64,000 bases of DNA from an uncultured Clostridium sp. (GTDB taxonomy: Bacteria > Bacillota > Clostridia > TANB77 > CAG-508): contig USCB01000002.1 in assembly GCA_900553125.1 (NCBI GenBank), forward strand, positions 50,015 through 114,014, given 5' to 3'. Shown here one piece after another: positions 18,443 to 27,213 of the stretch (position 1 is the first letter of the stretch; every line of letters starts with the position of its first letter). Under the pieces are notes generated by a model. The model was not told where the DNA came from, did no database searches, and saw only the letters and a program-made list of their open reading frames with translations. Made by a program: the position numbers and the translations under genes.

Positions 18443-20644
18443 ATGAAAAATATAATTTTATCAATTGATGGAATGACATGTAGTGCTTGTTCAAACGGTC
18501 TAGAAAAATACTTAAATAAACAAAATGGAATATTTAATGCAAGTGTAAACCTAGTTATGGCAAATGCTACAGTAACTTATGACGAGAAAATATTAAACCA
18601 AGAAATAATAGAAAAATATGTAAAACAAGCAGGATTTAAAAGCTTAGGAATATTTAAAGAAATTAACTTAGAAAAAAATAATAAAAAAGAAAAACAGAAA
18701 TTTATTATTTTTACAATTCTAGCAATTATTTTAATGTATATTGCAATGGGACACATGATAAATTTACCGATTATAAGCTTTTTAGACCAACATCACAATC
18801 CTATAAACTACACAGTAAGTCTACTAATATTAACAATTGCATTTTTAATATATGGATTTGATATTTTAAAAAATGGATATAAAAACTTAATTCATAAAAT
18901 ACCCAATATGGACACACTTGTATCAATAGGCGTTATAAGTAGTTTTATATATAGTTTATATGGTATGTATATGGTACTTAGAGGAAACTCTCATTTTACA
19001 ATGAACTTATATTTTGAATCTTCTGCAATAATAATTTATTTTGTAAAGCTCGGCAGATATATTGACGGAATAAGCAAAGACAAAACAAAAGAAGCAATAC
19101 AAAAATTAACTCAAATTACACCAAATCAGGCAATTATTGAGGTAGACGGAGTTCAAAAACAAGTAACTCTTGATGAAATAAAAAAAGGTGACATAGTAAT
19201 TTCAAAAGCAGGAGATAAAATTGCAGTTGATGGAGAAATTATAGAAGGAAGTTCGCATTTTGATGAATCTTTTATAACAGGTGAAAGCAAGCCAGTAGCA
19301 AAGGCAAAAGGAGAAAAGGTAATTGCAGGAAGCCTAAATTTTGATGGATTTATAAAATACAAAGCAGAGAGAATTGGAAAAGAATCTACTGTATCTGAAA
19401 TTGTAAAATTAGTTATAGAAGCAAGTAATACAAAAGCTCCAATAGCTAAAATTGCAGATAAAATTTCTGGTATTTTTGTTCCAAGTGTTATTGGAATTGC
19501 AATTGTAACATTTTTAGCATATTTGATTTTAGGATATGACATAGGAACAGCTCTAAGTACATTTATTACTGTTTTAGTAGTCGCATGTCCTTGTAGTTTA
19601 GGTTTAGCAACGCCACTTGCAATAGTAGTAAGTGAGGGTGTTTGTGCAGAAAATGGAATATTAGTAAAGAAAAGCGAAATTTTAGAAAATGCTTCTAAAA
19701 TTGATACAATAGTATTTGATAAAACAGGAACATTAACTTATGGAAAATTAAAAATTTCAAAAATATATAATTATAGTAATCTTTCTGAAAATGATTTGAT
19801 TAGCTTAGCAGGAAGCATAGAAGAAAAATCGACACATCCAATTGGGAAGGCATTTGTAGATTATATGGAAGAACATAAAATTTCAAAAGCTGATGTTAAA
19901 GATTTTGAAAATATTGCAGGATTTGGAATAGTAGGAACAATAGACAATAAGAAGATAATATTAGGAAATAGAAAAATAATAGAAAAATTTTCTATTCAAA
20001 ATAATCATTTAGAAGATGAAAAAAATTTAGCGATAAATGGAAATAGTATCATTTATGTTGCAAATGAAAATGAAATTTTAGCATTAATTGGTGTAAATGA
20101 CATTGTAAGAGAAAATGCTGAAAGTGTTATTAAAGAGATAAAAGAACATAATATTAATACTATTATGCTTACAGGAGATAACAAGGAAACTGCTGAAAAA
20201 ATAGGAAATGAACTTGGCATAACAGAAGTTATTTCAAATGTTTTGCCACATCAAAAGTCTGATACAATTAAAATGCTTAAGGAAAAAGGCAAAAAGGTTA
20301 TGATGTGTGGAGATGGAATAAATGATAGCCCTGCTTTAACAAATGCTGATATTGGTGTTAGTGTAAAAAGTGGTACTGATATTGCAATGGATTCAAGTGA
20401 TGTTATTTTAACTAGAAATGATTTAGCTTCTGTTTTAAGACTTGTTAAGATTAGTGAGAAAACTGTAAGAAATATTAAACAGAATTTGTTTTGGGCATTT
20501 TTCTATAATTGTTTGATGATTCCTGTTGCTATTGGATTTTTTAAACCATTGGGTATTTCTATAAATCCGATGATAGCAAGTTTGGCTATGGTGTTTAGTA
20601 GTTTGACTGTTATTTTTAATGCTTTGAGGCTTAAGAGGAAATGA
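18443..20644 (+). CDS. copA: Copper-exporting P1B-type ATPase
   Basis: A 733-residue copper pump. It has one N-terminal HMA domain (GMTCSACSNGL), eight membrane helices, the actuator loop TGES (near 277), the membrane metal site CPC (near 380), the phosphorylation motif DKTGTLT (near 425), STHPIG, and GDGINDSPAL (near 623). Cys-Pro-Cys indicates monovalent copper or silver. It is cotranscribed with copZ behind the promoter at 18112. Confidence 0.95.
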   Translation: MKNIILSIDGMTCSACSNGLEKYLNKQNGIFNASVNLVMANATVTYDEKILNQEIIEKYVKQAGFKSLGIFKEINLEKNNKKEKQKFIIFTILAIILMYIAMGHMINLPIISFLDQHHNPINYTVSLLILTIAFLIYGFDILKNGYKNLIHKIPNMDTLVSIGVISSFIYSLYGMYMVLRGNSHFTMNLYFESSAIIIYFVKLGRYIDGISKDKTKEAIQKLTQITPNQAIIEVDGVQKQVTLDEIKKGDIVISKAGDKIAVDGEIIEGSSHFDESFITGESKPVAKAKGEKVIAGSLNFDGFIKYKAERIGKESTVSEIVKLVIEASNTKAPIAKIADKISGIFVPSVIGIAIVTFLAYLILGYDIGTALSTFITVLVVACPCSLGLATPLAIVVSEGVCAENGILVKKSEILENASKIDTIVFDKTGTLTYGKLKISKIYNYSNLSENDLISLAGSIEEKSTHPIGKAFVDYMEEHKISKADVKDFENIAGFGIVGTIDNKKIILGNRKIIEKFSIQNNHLEDEKNLAINGNSIIYVANENEILALIGVNDIVRENAESVIKEIKEHNINTIMLTGDNKETAEKIGNELGITEVISNVLPHQKSDTIKMLKEKGKKVMMCGDGINDSPALTNADIGVSVKSGTDIAMDSSDVILTRNDLASVLRLVKISEKTVRNIKQNLFWAFFYNCLMIPVAIGFFKPLGISINPMIASLAMVFSSLTVIFNALRLKRK

Positions 20645-20660
20645 ACAAACTATTTAATAG

Positions 20661-20828
20661 TTGATAATTATTAATATTTGTGATATAAAGAAGAAAAAAT
20701 GTTTATATACTTTAGTAGATGGAAAAGAGCAAGAGAAAACTTGTCATTTGAAAACTTGTCATTTGGATATAGAAGCTGTAATGATGTCAATGGATTTGGT
20801 TAATTATCTGGAAATTATTAACAGATAA
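20661..20828 (+). CDS. Doubtful 55-codon open frame with internal repeat
   Basis: An open frame from TTG 20661 encodes ...KTCHLKTCHLDIEAVMMSM...; the repeated KTCHL comes from a tandem duplication of about 15 bases (AAAACTTGTCATTTG). No good ribosome site is visible. It could be a small protein or a decayed gene end in the 236-base gap after copA. Confidence 0.22.
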   Translation: MIIINICDIKKKKCLYTLVDGKEQEKTCHLKTCHLDIEAVMMSMDLVNYLEIINR

Positions 20829-20880
20829 TTAAAAGTAATTGCAACTATATTTTAGTTAACAGGAGGAGATATTATTTAAA

Positions 20881-21216
20881 ATGAAAAAAACGATAAATGA
20901 ATTAGTAGAAATGGCACATAATAATAGTATAGACCATGGATTCTGGGAAAAAGAAAGAAATTTTGGAGAAATAATTGCATTAATGCATACAGAACTTTCA
21001 GAAGCTTTTGAGGAATATAGACATGGAAAAGGCCTAAATGAAACATATTATGAGAACGGAACTAAACCTTGTGGTATACCATCAGAATTAGCAGATGTTG
21101 TAATAAGAATATTTGATTTTTGTGGTGGAAATGATATAGACCTAGAAAAAATTATACAAGAAAAAATGGAGTATAATGAAAAAAGGCCATATAAACATGG
21201 AGATAAGAAGTGTTAA
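20881..21216 (+). CDS. MazG-like nucleotide pyrophosphohydrolase
   Basis: A 111-residue protein of the all-alpha NTP pyrophosphatase superfamily. LMHTELSEAFEEYR supplies the ExxE(12-28)ExxD-type metal ligands together with SELADVVIRIFDF. Such enzymes hydrolyse non-canonical or excess nucleoside triphosphates. RBS is AGGAGGAG, though unusually far (about 10 bases) from ATG. The gene stands alone at the edge of the accessory region. Confidence 0.85.
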   Translation: MKKTINELVEMAHNNSIDHGFWEKERNFGEIIALMHTELSEAFEEYRHGKGLNETYYENGTKPCGIPSELADVVIRIFDFCGGNDIDLEKIIQEKMEYNEKRPYKHGDKKC

Positions 21217-21260
21217 ATTTGAGCGAAATAAAAGAAAAATTAAAAAATAGTTATTTTTAG

Positions 21261-21402
21261 GAGACCAAAACAAAAAGTATATATTTCAATAATGTGGATT
21301 TGACACAAGCACAATTTTTAAAAACAAGCTTAAATAAAATTGATTTGTCAAGTTGCAAAATAGAAGGGATTGCAATTTCAATAGAAGATATACAAAGAAT
21401 AT
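21261..21402 (+). pseudogene. C-terminal fragment of a pentapeptide-repeat protein
   Basis: An open frame with no start reads YFNNVDLTQAQFLKTSLNK then IDLSSCKIEGIAISIED. This is the usual C-terminal end of Qnr/McbG-like pentapeptide-repeat proteins (A(D/N)LxX five-residue turns ending in a GIxxSxED tail). The repeat part is lost and the frame runs into the convergent gene at 21378, so this is a remnant. Confidence 0.5.
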
Positions 21403-22259
21403 GTTCGCCAGATGCTATTTACATTATATATGTAATCATCATCTGGGGAGTATTGAATAGCTTCTCCGGATAATACTTTTATTACTTCTGTTAGTGCGGT
21501 TGCTTCTTCGTAATTACATTTACGTCTGATTGCTTCAACGCTAAAAGAATCATTTTTAAAAATATTATTCAGAATATGAAGATACTTTGGTGTTGTGAAA
21601 AGCTCTCGGATTCGTTTAGTTTCTGATGATTGTTTAGCAAGAGCTTTTTCTTCCAATGTTTCAGAAGCTTCTTCCATTGATATTGGGGCTTCGATATCTA
21701 ATTGGTCTGATTCCATTTCTGTGGTTTCAGGAATTAATTCTACGTTTTCATCAACAGTTTTATCTTCTGCTATGCAAAAGTATACATAGCTATTCTTGAC
21801 TTTTTTTCTTTCAATGAGATTTCTTTTTACCAAACTTGGAAGTATTATTCTTAACTTAGATTTTATGTAATTTGTAGCAATTGATAAGTTATTTATGGAA
21901 AATTCTTCTCCCTTGTGATTTTCCATAGATCCTAAAATTTCTCTTTGATCGTCTCCTAAGCCTTTTCTGTTTGGTTTCCCTTTAGTGCTACTTGGAAGAT
22001 TCTCGGATTCTACATTTTCTCCTTCAGTCTGTTTAGTAATTTTTCCAACTTTGAAATCTACATCTTTAAGAAAGTTCATTTCCAAAGCGCCTTTAAAAAT
22101 TTCAACAGCTATTTTTGAGCTTCCTATTTCCTCAAGTATTAGTGCGTCTTTAGGAATTTTTTGAAACCGAACTCCTAGTTTTTCGGTAGTTCTTTCGAGA
22201 AAATACTTTTTGGCATCTTTTCCTTTCAAAGTAATTGTTATAACATTGTTTTCCTTCAT
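21378..22259 (-). CDS. Unknown 293-residue protein with possible winged-helix region
   Basis: I do not recognise a family. Residues 1-75 form a compact mixed region; about 105-165 look like a winged helix (DQREILGSMENHKGEEF, then SIATNYIKSKLRIILPSLVKRNLI), followed by an acidic linker and a second helical region (about 215-290). This could be a regulator or DNA-binding protein. RBS is AGGAGAAAA. Codon use is less AT-biased than housekeeping genes and includes one in-frame CGG (GVRFQK). The 3' end overlaps the pentapeptide-repeat remnant, so the last residues may not be original. Confidence 0.6.
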   Translation of the reverse strand: MKENNVITITLKGKDAKKYFLERTTEKLGVRFQKIPKDALILEEIGSSKIAVEIFKGALEMNFLKDVDFKVGKITKQTEGENVESENLPSSTKGKPNRKGLGDDQREILGSMENHKGEEFSINNLSIATNYIKSKLRIILPSLVKRNLIERKKVKNSYVYFCIAEDKTVDENVELIPETTEMESDQLDIEAPISMEEASETLEEKALAKQSSETKRIRELFTTPKYLHILNNIFKNDSFSVEAIRRKCNYEEATALTEVIKVLSGEAIQYSPDDDYIYNVNSIWRTYSLYIFY

Positions 22260-22463
22260 AATGTTTTCTCCTTTTGTTATTATTATTTGTGTGTGTAACT
22301 AGTATACTATCCTCCTTCCGTTGATTTAATTATGACAACGATTGAATTATGTAACCTTATTAAGTACACCACATTAATTGCAATTTTTCAATATGTCTGT
22401 ATTTGTTGACAGGACTAAATCATGAACTTAAAAAACCAATATTTCTAAACTTTACATAAAACG
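22260..22463. other. Upstream region of two divergent unknown genes
   Basis: This 204-base stretch has no convincing open frame. It carries the upstream sequence of the minus-strand gene and ends at the promoter for the 22576 gene. TTGACAGG (22409) has no matching -10 at the correct distance. I see no other structure here. Confidence 0.4.
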
Positions 22464-22492
22464 TTGAAGAGAGAGCGAAAATATGATATAAT
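22464..22492 (+). promoter_or_regulatory. Promoter of the 22576 gene
   Basis: TTGAAG, 17 bases, extended -10 TGATATAAT ending 22492. Confidence 0.65.
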
Positions 22493-22498
22493 GGTATA

Positions 22499-22567
22499 AA
22501 TATTTTTGCAAAACCGAAAAATATTGAATATTTGGAGGTTTAATGCCTCCATAAAAATTTTAGGAGG
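22499..22567 (+). promoter_or_regulatory. Leader with hairpins and alternative anti-Shine-Dalgarno pairing
   Basis: AATATTTTT and AAAAATATT form a first hairpin (22499-22525). Then GGAGG (22534-22538), GCCTCC (22545-22550) and the ribosome site AGGAGG (22562-22567) follow. GCCTCC can pair with either GGAGG, so the leader could switch access to the ribosome site. Inference from sequence only. Confidence 0.4.
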
Positions 22568-22575
22568 TAAGTAGA

Positions 22576-23517
22576 ATGATAGTCAATGATTGTAAAGGAA
22601 AAGTAATGCGGATAATAAAAAAGGAAGTATATTATTTTAACCAAGATGGCATCTATGTAAAGACTTCATGTTATGATGCAAAGAAAATGAAGCTAAAAGG
22701 TCTAGCGTACAACAGAGAAACTGGACAATATTATCAAGATAACGATGTAGTATATTTTTGTTGGGGAATTATAGGAGAAATACATTCAAATCCTATAGAT
22801 AGAGCTATAGCATGTTTAAAACTAGGAGACAACACAGAAAAATTAAATAGAGATGTTGAAAGATTTAAAAAAATGTATGAAAAAAAGGATTTCAAATTAA
22901 CCAATACTGTCATAAGAATAAATGGTAAAAAATTCTATTTTTTTGATGAAAATGGAAAATATACATATTTAACAGAAAAAAATATATTACCTAGCGATGT
23001 ATTTATAGAAAATGTTCAAATCATAATGACAGGAAATATTGTGTATTCTTTTAGTAAAACTAGACGTGAATTAGCAGAATTAATCAAAGCAGAAAATCAA
23101 GTTTTATTAAGAGTTGCAATGGTAAATTTAAAAGTAGGAGATACTATACAAAATTTAAAAAATAATTATGAGAATGCTACATTACAAAAAATTATCTTAC
23201 CAGAAGGAGTTCAACGTTTTGTTACTAGAATTTCCAGACCAGAATTTGTGTGTACACCAGAGAATCCCAATAAAAATAATACATTTGACTATATACATGT
23301 ATATATAGGTATTGTTTCAGAATGGGAAACAGATAGAAAAAAATATATTAAAGACAATATCAGGGAAATTAATAATATGGTTTTAGATAAACTAAGAAAT
23401 GATAGAAGTTTTTTAAAGTATGGTGTACCAGAAAAATTTTTAAGAGTTGCAAAGATAACATTAATAAAACGGACATCAGAGCTTCATTATGTATTTGAAT
23501 TGAAAAAAATTGATTAG
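22576..23517 (+). CDS. Unknown 313-residue protein with internal duplication
   Basis: No family recognised; no signal peptide or membrane helix. Two tandem halves are visible: about residues 12-100 and 105-200 share a lysine-rich strand, YYFNQDG / YFFDENG, an (N/D)xVY strand, and a helical LKLGD / LKVGD...N...L segment. A third, different domain occupies about 205-313. The gene has its own promoter and a structured leader. It uses in-frame CGG twice (codon 12 and near residue 297), unlike the housekeeping genes, so it may be a transferred gene. Confidence 0.65.
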   Translation: MIVNDCKGKVMRIIKKEVYYFNQDGIYVKTSCYDAKKMKLKGLAYNRETGQYYQDNDVVYFCWGIIGEIHSNPIDRAIACLKLGDNTEKLNRDVERFKKMYEKKDFKLTNTVIRINGKKFYFFDENGKYTYLTEKNILPSDVFIENVQIIMTGNIVYSFSKTRRELAELIKAENQVLLRVAMVNLKVGDTIQNLKNNYENATLQKIILPEGVQRFVTRISRPEFVCTPENPNKNNTFDYIHVYIGIVSEWETDRKKYIKDNIREINNMVLDKLRNDRSFLKYGVPEKFLRVAKITLIKRTSELHYVFELKKID

Positions 23518-23529
23518 AATTCTAAAAAG

Positions 23530-23580
23530 AAAAAACTAAAGAATTCAGTTTTATTTTAAAACTGGATTTTTTAGTTTTTA
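23530..23580 (+). terminator. Terminator of the 22576 gene
   Basis: Core stem CAGTTTTA-TTT-TAAAACTG (23546-23564) followed by GATTTTTT; flanking AAAACTAAA / TTTAGTTTT extends it. Confidence 0.75.
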
Positions 23581-23689
23581 AATAGTAAAGCTGTAAAAAA
23601 TGTATAAATTTGCAACCTAATATATTTTAAAATATTATTTCAGATATCATAAATTTAAGTTACAATTTGTAAATATTATGTAAATACAG

Positions 23690-23718
23690 TAGACTTAACT
23701 GTAAAAATATGTTAAAAT
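23690..23718 (+). promoter_or_regulatory. Promoter of the 23800 gene
   Basis: TAGACT, 17 bases, extended -10 TGTTAAAAT. A 9-bp hairpin TTAATGCAA / TTGCATTAA (23741-23764) lies in the leader. Confidence 0.5.
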
Positions 23719-23799
23719 AATACATGATACACATCATTTATTAATGCAATTTATTTTGCATTAAAAATCAAGTAAAAACTTACAAAAGGAGGATAAAAA

Positions 23800-24171
23800 A
23801 TGAGTGTACATTATGACAGTTTAGCAGGTGAGCGGCCAAGAAAAAGCTTATCTAGCGTAGCAAAAGGAATTGCAGCAGAAAACAACGGAGGAGTGAATCA
23901 GAGATTTTTTAATACTAGGTTTGTTCAGCAAAATGATTATAGTATGTCTTTTTTCAGAAAAGTATGCAAGCAAATTGGAAATTTACCTAATAAGGAAATT
24001 GAAAGGATGCTTACAATTTTGAAAGAAGATGTACCTCATGAATATGGGGAAGTCTATCAGTTTGATGAAAACAAAATGTATGAGGTATTAATCTCAAATC
24101 CAATTTGCCGAAAAGTATGCGAAAAGCAGAAGTATATGAATTGGCAAGATATTATTAGAAGATTTAGATAA
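23800..24171 (+). CDS. Unknown 123-residue protein
   Basis: I do not recognise this soluble, basic protein. The N terminus (SVHYDSLAGERPRKSLSS) looks disordered; a helical C-terminal half follows. AAAGGAGGA precedes ATG. It has its own promoter and terminator. Base composition is higher in G+C than neighbours and it has an in-frame CGG (GERPRK), features shared with the genes at 4020, 21378 and 22576. Confidence 0.6.
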   Translation: MSVHYDSLAGERPRKSLSSVAKGIAAENNGGVNQRFFNTRFVQQNDYSMSFFRKVCKQIGNLPNKEIERMLTILKEDVPHEYGEVYQFDENKMYEVLISNPICRKVCEKQKYMNWQDIIRRFR

Positions 24172-24185
24172 GAAGTTTTTACTTT

Positions 24186-24219
24186 AAAGGGGTTGCTAAA
24201 TTGATTGGCAACCCTTTTA
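24186..24219 (+). terminator. Terminator of the 23800 gene
   Basis: AAAGGGGTTGC / GCAACCCTTTT stem with one bulged G, loop of 11, ending in CTTTT. Confidence 0.7.
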
Positions 24220-24385
24220 CTTAATTTAAAAATGAAAAAAGATAGAGTAATTATAGCTAAATGAATATATGTAAAAGGTTATAATGAGCCTTAAATATAG
24301 AAAAATCTACTTCTGGTGAACAAGAAAAATAAATGTAATAGTATTAATTTTAAAGCATATATAAATACGAGGAGGTATTTGTTAT

Positions 24386-24931
24386 ATGCTTTTTTCTAAA
24401 AATAAATTATTAAAATTTCAAACCTTCAGTGTGATTTTTACTTGGATTTTAGGAACAATCTTACACTTTACATATGAATGGTCAAATGAAAACATAATGT
24501 TTGCAGCTTTTTCGGCTATTAATGAAAGTATATGGGAACATTTGAAATTATTGTTTTTCCCAATGCTTATAACTACGATTATTGGATATTTCTATTTGAA
24601 GCCTATAGAGGAATACAAGAAGTTTTTATGTGCTAAAACAATAGGAATTTTGGTTGCTATTTCATTTGTTGTTGTATTTTTTTATACCTATACGGGAATT
24701 ATTGGTACTAATTTTGCTGCTTTAGATATTGGAAGCTTTTTTATTGGTGTTATTTTAGGTGAATTTGTAGCATATAAAACTGTTGAAAAAAATGGAAAAT
24801 GTAATAAAGGAATTGCTATTTTGACTTTAATAGTTTTACTTTTGTGTTTTATTGTATTTACATATAATCCACCAAATATAGGTTTATTTATAGACCCTGT
24901 AAGTGGTACTAATGCTAGTGTAACTATATAA
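24386..24931 (+). CDS. DUF6512-like membrane protein
   Basis: A 181-residue protein with five or six membrane helices. The segment ILHFTYEW...SAINESIWEHLKLLFFPML is characteristic of the DUF6512 group common in Clostridia; the conserved H, E and W...EH residues inside helices suggest a metal or cofactor site, but no function is known. GAGGAGG precedes ATG. Confidence 0.75.
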   Translation: MLFSKNKLLKFQTFSVIFTWILGTILHFTYEWSNENIMFAAFSAINESIWEHLKLLFFPMLITTIIGYFYLKPIEEYKKFLCAKTIGILVAISFVVVFFYTYTGIIGTNFAALDIGSFFIGVILGEFVAYKTVEKNGKCNKGIAILTLIVLLLCFIVFTYNPPNIGLFIDPVSGTNASVTI

Positions 24932-24962
24932 ATAGAAAAAATCTCACATCTGTAACGATGAA

Positions 24963-25001
24963 AAAATAACTAATTGCTAAATAAAAGCAATTAGTTATTT
25001 T
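24963..25001. terminator. Bidirectional terminator
   Basis: A perfect 15-bp stem (AAAATAACTAATTGC / GCAATTAGTTATTTT), loop of nine. The stop codon of the minus-strand HTH gene lies inside the right arm. Confidence 0.75.
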
Positions 25002-25258
25002 TTATATTCATCTTTGCATATTTTCAATAATTCGTCAGCAGAAATATTAAATATGACTGAAAAAAATGCAAGCTCATATTCTTTTATTATTCTGTCTCCT
25101 CTTTCAATTTTTTGTAAAGAATTTTTATTTAAGTCAATGCCATATAACTGAGCTTTTTCAGATAAATCTTTTTGAGTCATATTATTTTTAATTCTATATT
25201 CTTTAATTGTGCTACCAATGGCATTTAATTTACCCTTATATTTTATAGTATTTTTCAT
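24995..25258 (-). CDS. XRE-family helix-turn-helix regulator
   Basis: An 87-residue single-domain HTH protein. IGSTIKEYRIKNNMTQKDL then EKAQLYGIDLNKNSLQKIERG form the Cro/CI-type DNA-binding fold. It stands alone with no adjacent toxin or phage gene. The start ATG has no strong ribosome site (weak GAGGAAATTC). Confidence 0.8.
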   Translation of the reverse strand: MKNTIKYKGKLNAIGSTIKEYRIKNNMTQKDLSEKAQLYGIDLNKNSLQKIERGDRIIKEYELAFFSVIFNISADELLKICKDEYKK

Positions 25259-25450
25259 ATATGAATTTCCTCAACTTTTTTAAATTTTTATTGATTTTAT
25301 TATATATTTATGATAAACTAACAACGTAGACGTTGCTAGGGCGAATTTTATAAATTAAAATAAATGTAGGACTAAAATTACGACTTACCCAAAAAGAGAA
25401 AAAGGCAATTTGTTTATAAGTTAAAAAATACAAATGAAAGGAAGAAAAAT

Positions 25451-26753
25451 ATGAATTTGAAATTGGAAAATAGTTATAATGAAAAAATAAAAGAAACGAG
25501 AGGTATTACCCTAATTGCACTTGTAGTTACAATTGTGATTTTGTTAATTTTAGCACGGAATATCAATATCTATGCTAACAGGGCAAAACCGGAATAATAA
25601 ACCTAACACAGGAAGCAAAGAAAAAAACAAATGTTGCATCAGATTTGGAATATCTACAAACCAAGGCATACGAAGAATAACAAAATATTACGCATCTGGA
25701 AGCATAGAGCCAGAAAGTGAATATATTTTAAAAAATTTGAATGACGCTGAAATAGTTGCAGATGAGAAAACAGGAACAGTAAAATACAAAGGAAAAACAT
25801 ACGATGTAAGTGAGATAATAGGAAAAACAAAAGAGCAAAAAGCAATAGAAGAACAAAAAGACGTAAAAATAAAACAAATAAAAAAACAAGATGCAACAGG
25901 TGAAGATACAGACTTATTTGAAACCGGAAAAATAAGAATGATAATCCAAGAAGAAAATGATGAAACATTAAAAGCAGTAATTCCAAATGGGTTTTATTAT
26001 GTAACAGGTGCGCCATCAACTGGTTTAGTAATTTCCGATGTATTTGGAGATGATGATGATAACTCTAAAAGTGGAAATCAATTTGTATGGGTGCCTTGTA
26101 GGGGAACGGGAACTGTAGCTTATGAAAAGACTAATGAAGCTACTGTTGATAAAAAATATGGATTGGGTTCATATTGGGCAAAATATACTACTGAAGAAAA
26201 AAACACAACAGAATATAAACCAGTAAGCAAAAAAAATAATCAAGTATGGAACTATGTATATCAAAAAACAGCAAAAATATTAAGTGAAAATATGTATTTA
26301 GAAAATGAGATAGTAAAAAGCCAATTAATAGATAGCTATTCATGGGACACAATAGTTGAATGGATGGAAAATGAAGTATCTGGAATTGCATACAATAGTA
26401 AAGGATATGGAAATTATACGAATAGTGGTATAAAATTTCAAGATTCGCTTTATGCTGTACATCAATTGGATGATAGTAATAATTGGGTTACAGCCAAAGT
26501 ATATAAAAAGGGAGCTTATATTGTAAGTGGATATACAGAATTAGCAACAGGAATTACTGTTATTGAAGGAAGTGATTCACAAAATAAAGTAAAAAATATT
26601 TATGATATGGCAGGAAATACGTGGGAATGGACAACGGAAGTAGGAAATCATGATGAAAATCAAATTTTATTAACAGAAAAGCAGGCAATGTCTGCTTTTC
26701 TGTTAATAAAATTTGATATAATGCAAGAAAAAACGAAAAGAGGAATTGAATAA
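25451..26753 (+). pseudogene. Prepilin-like secreted protein with FGE/sulfatase-modifying-like C terminus, frameshifted
   Basis: The start ATG 25451 has AAGGAAG. An N-terminal prepilin segment (RGITLIALVVTIVILLILA) is followed, after two +1 shifts, by GISISMLTGQNGIIN and TQEAKKKTNVASDLEYLQTK, a type IV-pilin-like start widespread in Clostridia. Both shifts are one extra C forming in-frame CGG (25556-25558 and 25590-25592) just before GGA. A third change, one A missing near 25677, returns the frame to the long open frame ending 26753. The later part has FVWVPC and NIYDMAGNTWEWTTE, as in formylglycine-generating-like folds, but stops before the conserved end and runs into a hairpin, so the gene is truncated. 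Confidence 0.75.
26659..26717. terminator. 26-bp perfect inverted repeat at the end of the pilin-like gene
   Basis: ATCAAATTTTATTAACAGAA (then AAGCAG) and its exact reverse complement are separated by GCAATGT. It acts as a terminator candidate and its left arm has become part of the truncated coding frame. Confidence 0.75.
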
Positions 26754-26892
26754 TGAAAGTACTATTTGTAACAACAAATCCTGCAAAAGCAAAAAATATA
26801 AAGAACAATTAAATGAAAATGGAATAGAATTATTAACAATAAAAGATTTAGAAACAAAAATAAATATTGAAGAAAACGGCAAAAATGCAAAC
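26754..26892 (+). pseudogene. Fragment of HAM1/RdgB-like purine NTP pyrophosphatase
   Basis: ATG 26754 reads MKVLFVTTNPAKAK, then one missing A breaks the frame; the continuation KYKEQLNENGIELLTIKDL appears in the next frame, up to EENGKNANHK. (T)xNxxKxxE/KY... is the start of ITPase-type pyrophosphatases. The remainder is deleted and joined to unrelated sequence. Confidence 0.65.
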
Positions 26893-26893
26893 C

Positions 26894-27058
26894 ATAAGTT
26901 TATTATGTTCTATGGAATCTTTTTGGGGATATTCAAAATTACAAGATGATGTAATGAAAAAAATAAAAAAATTTTCAAGACGTGAAAAGCTAGTAGCAAA
27001 ACTCTTTTTTTTACAAATAGAAGCAGAAGATATGTTTGATATTTTTAAGGAGTTTTGA
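26894..27058 (+). pseudogene. C-terminal fragment of an unknown gene
   Basis: The frame ISLLCSMESFWGYSKLQDD through EAEDMFDIFKEF runs to a stop at 27058, directly after the HAM1 fragment. It looks like the end of a deleted gene. A terminator follows. Confidence 0.3.
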
Positions 27059-27080
27059 GTAAAGTATTTTGATTTTTTGG

Positions 27081-27120
27081 CCCTAAAAGCATAAAATATG
27101 CTTTTAGGGATTATTTTTAT
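27081..27120 (+). terminator. Terminator
   Basis: CCCTAAAAGCATA / TATGCTTTTAGGG with a three-base loop, followed by ATTATTTTTATTTTTTTT. Confidence 0.8.
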
Positions 27121-27213
27121 TTTTTTTCAAAAAACAAAATATTTACTTTTTACAAAATGAATATTATAATTGAAATATATTTTACAATATCAACAAAGAA
27201 AAGAGGAAAAAAT

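Noticed and set aside
22534..22567. PreQ1-I riboswitch, suggested by CCTCCATAAAAA followed by AGGAGG
   Set aside because: The loop between the paired GGAGG and CCTCC is only seven to eight bases and lacks the loop sequence needed for the pseudoknot, and the downstream gene has no link to queuosine.
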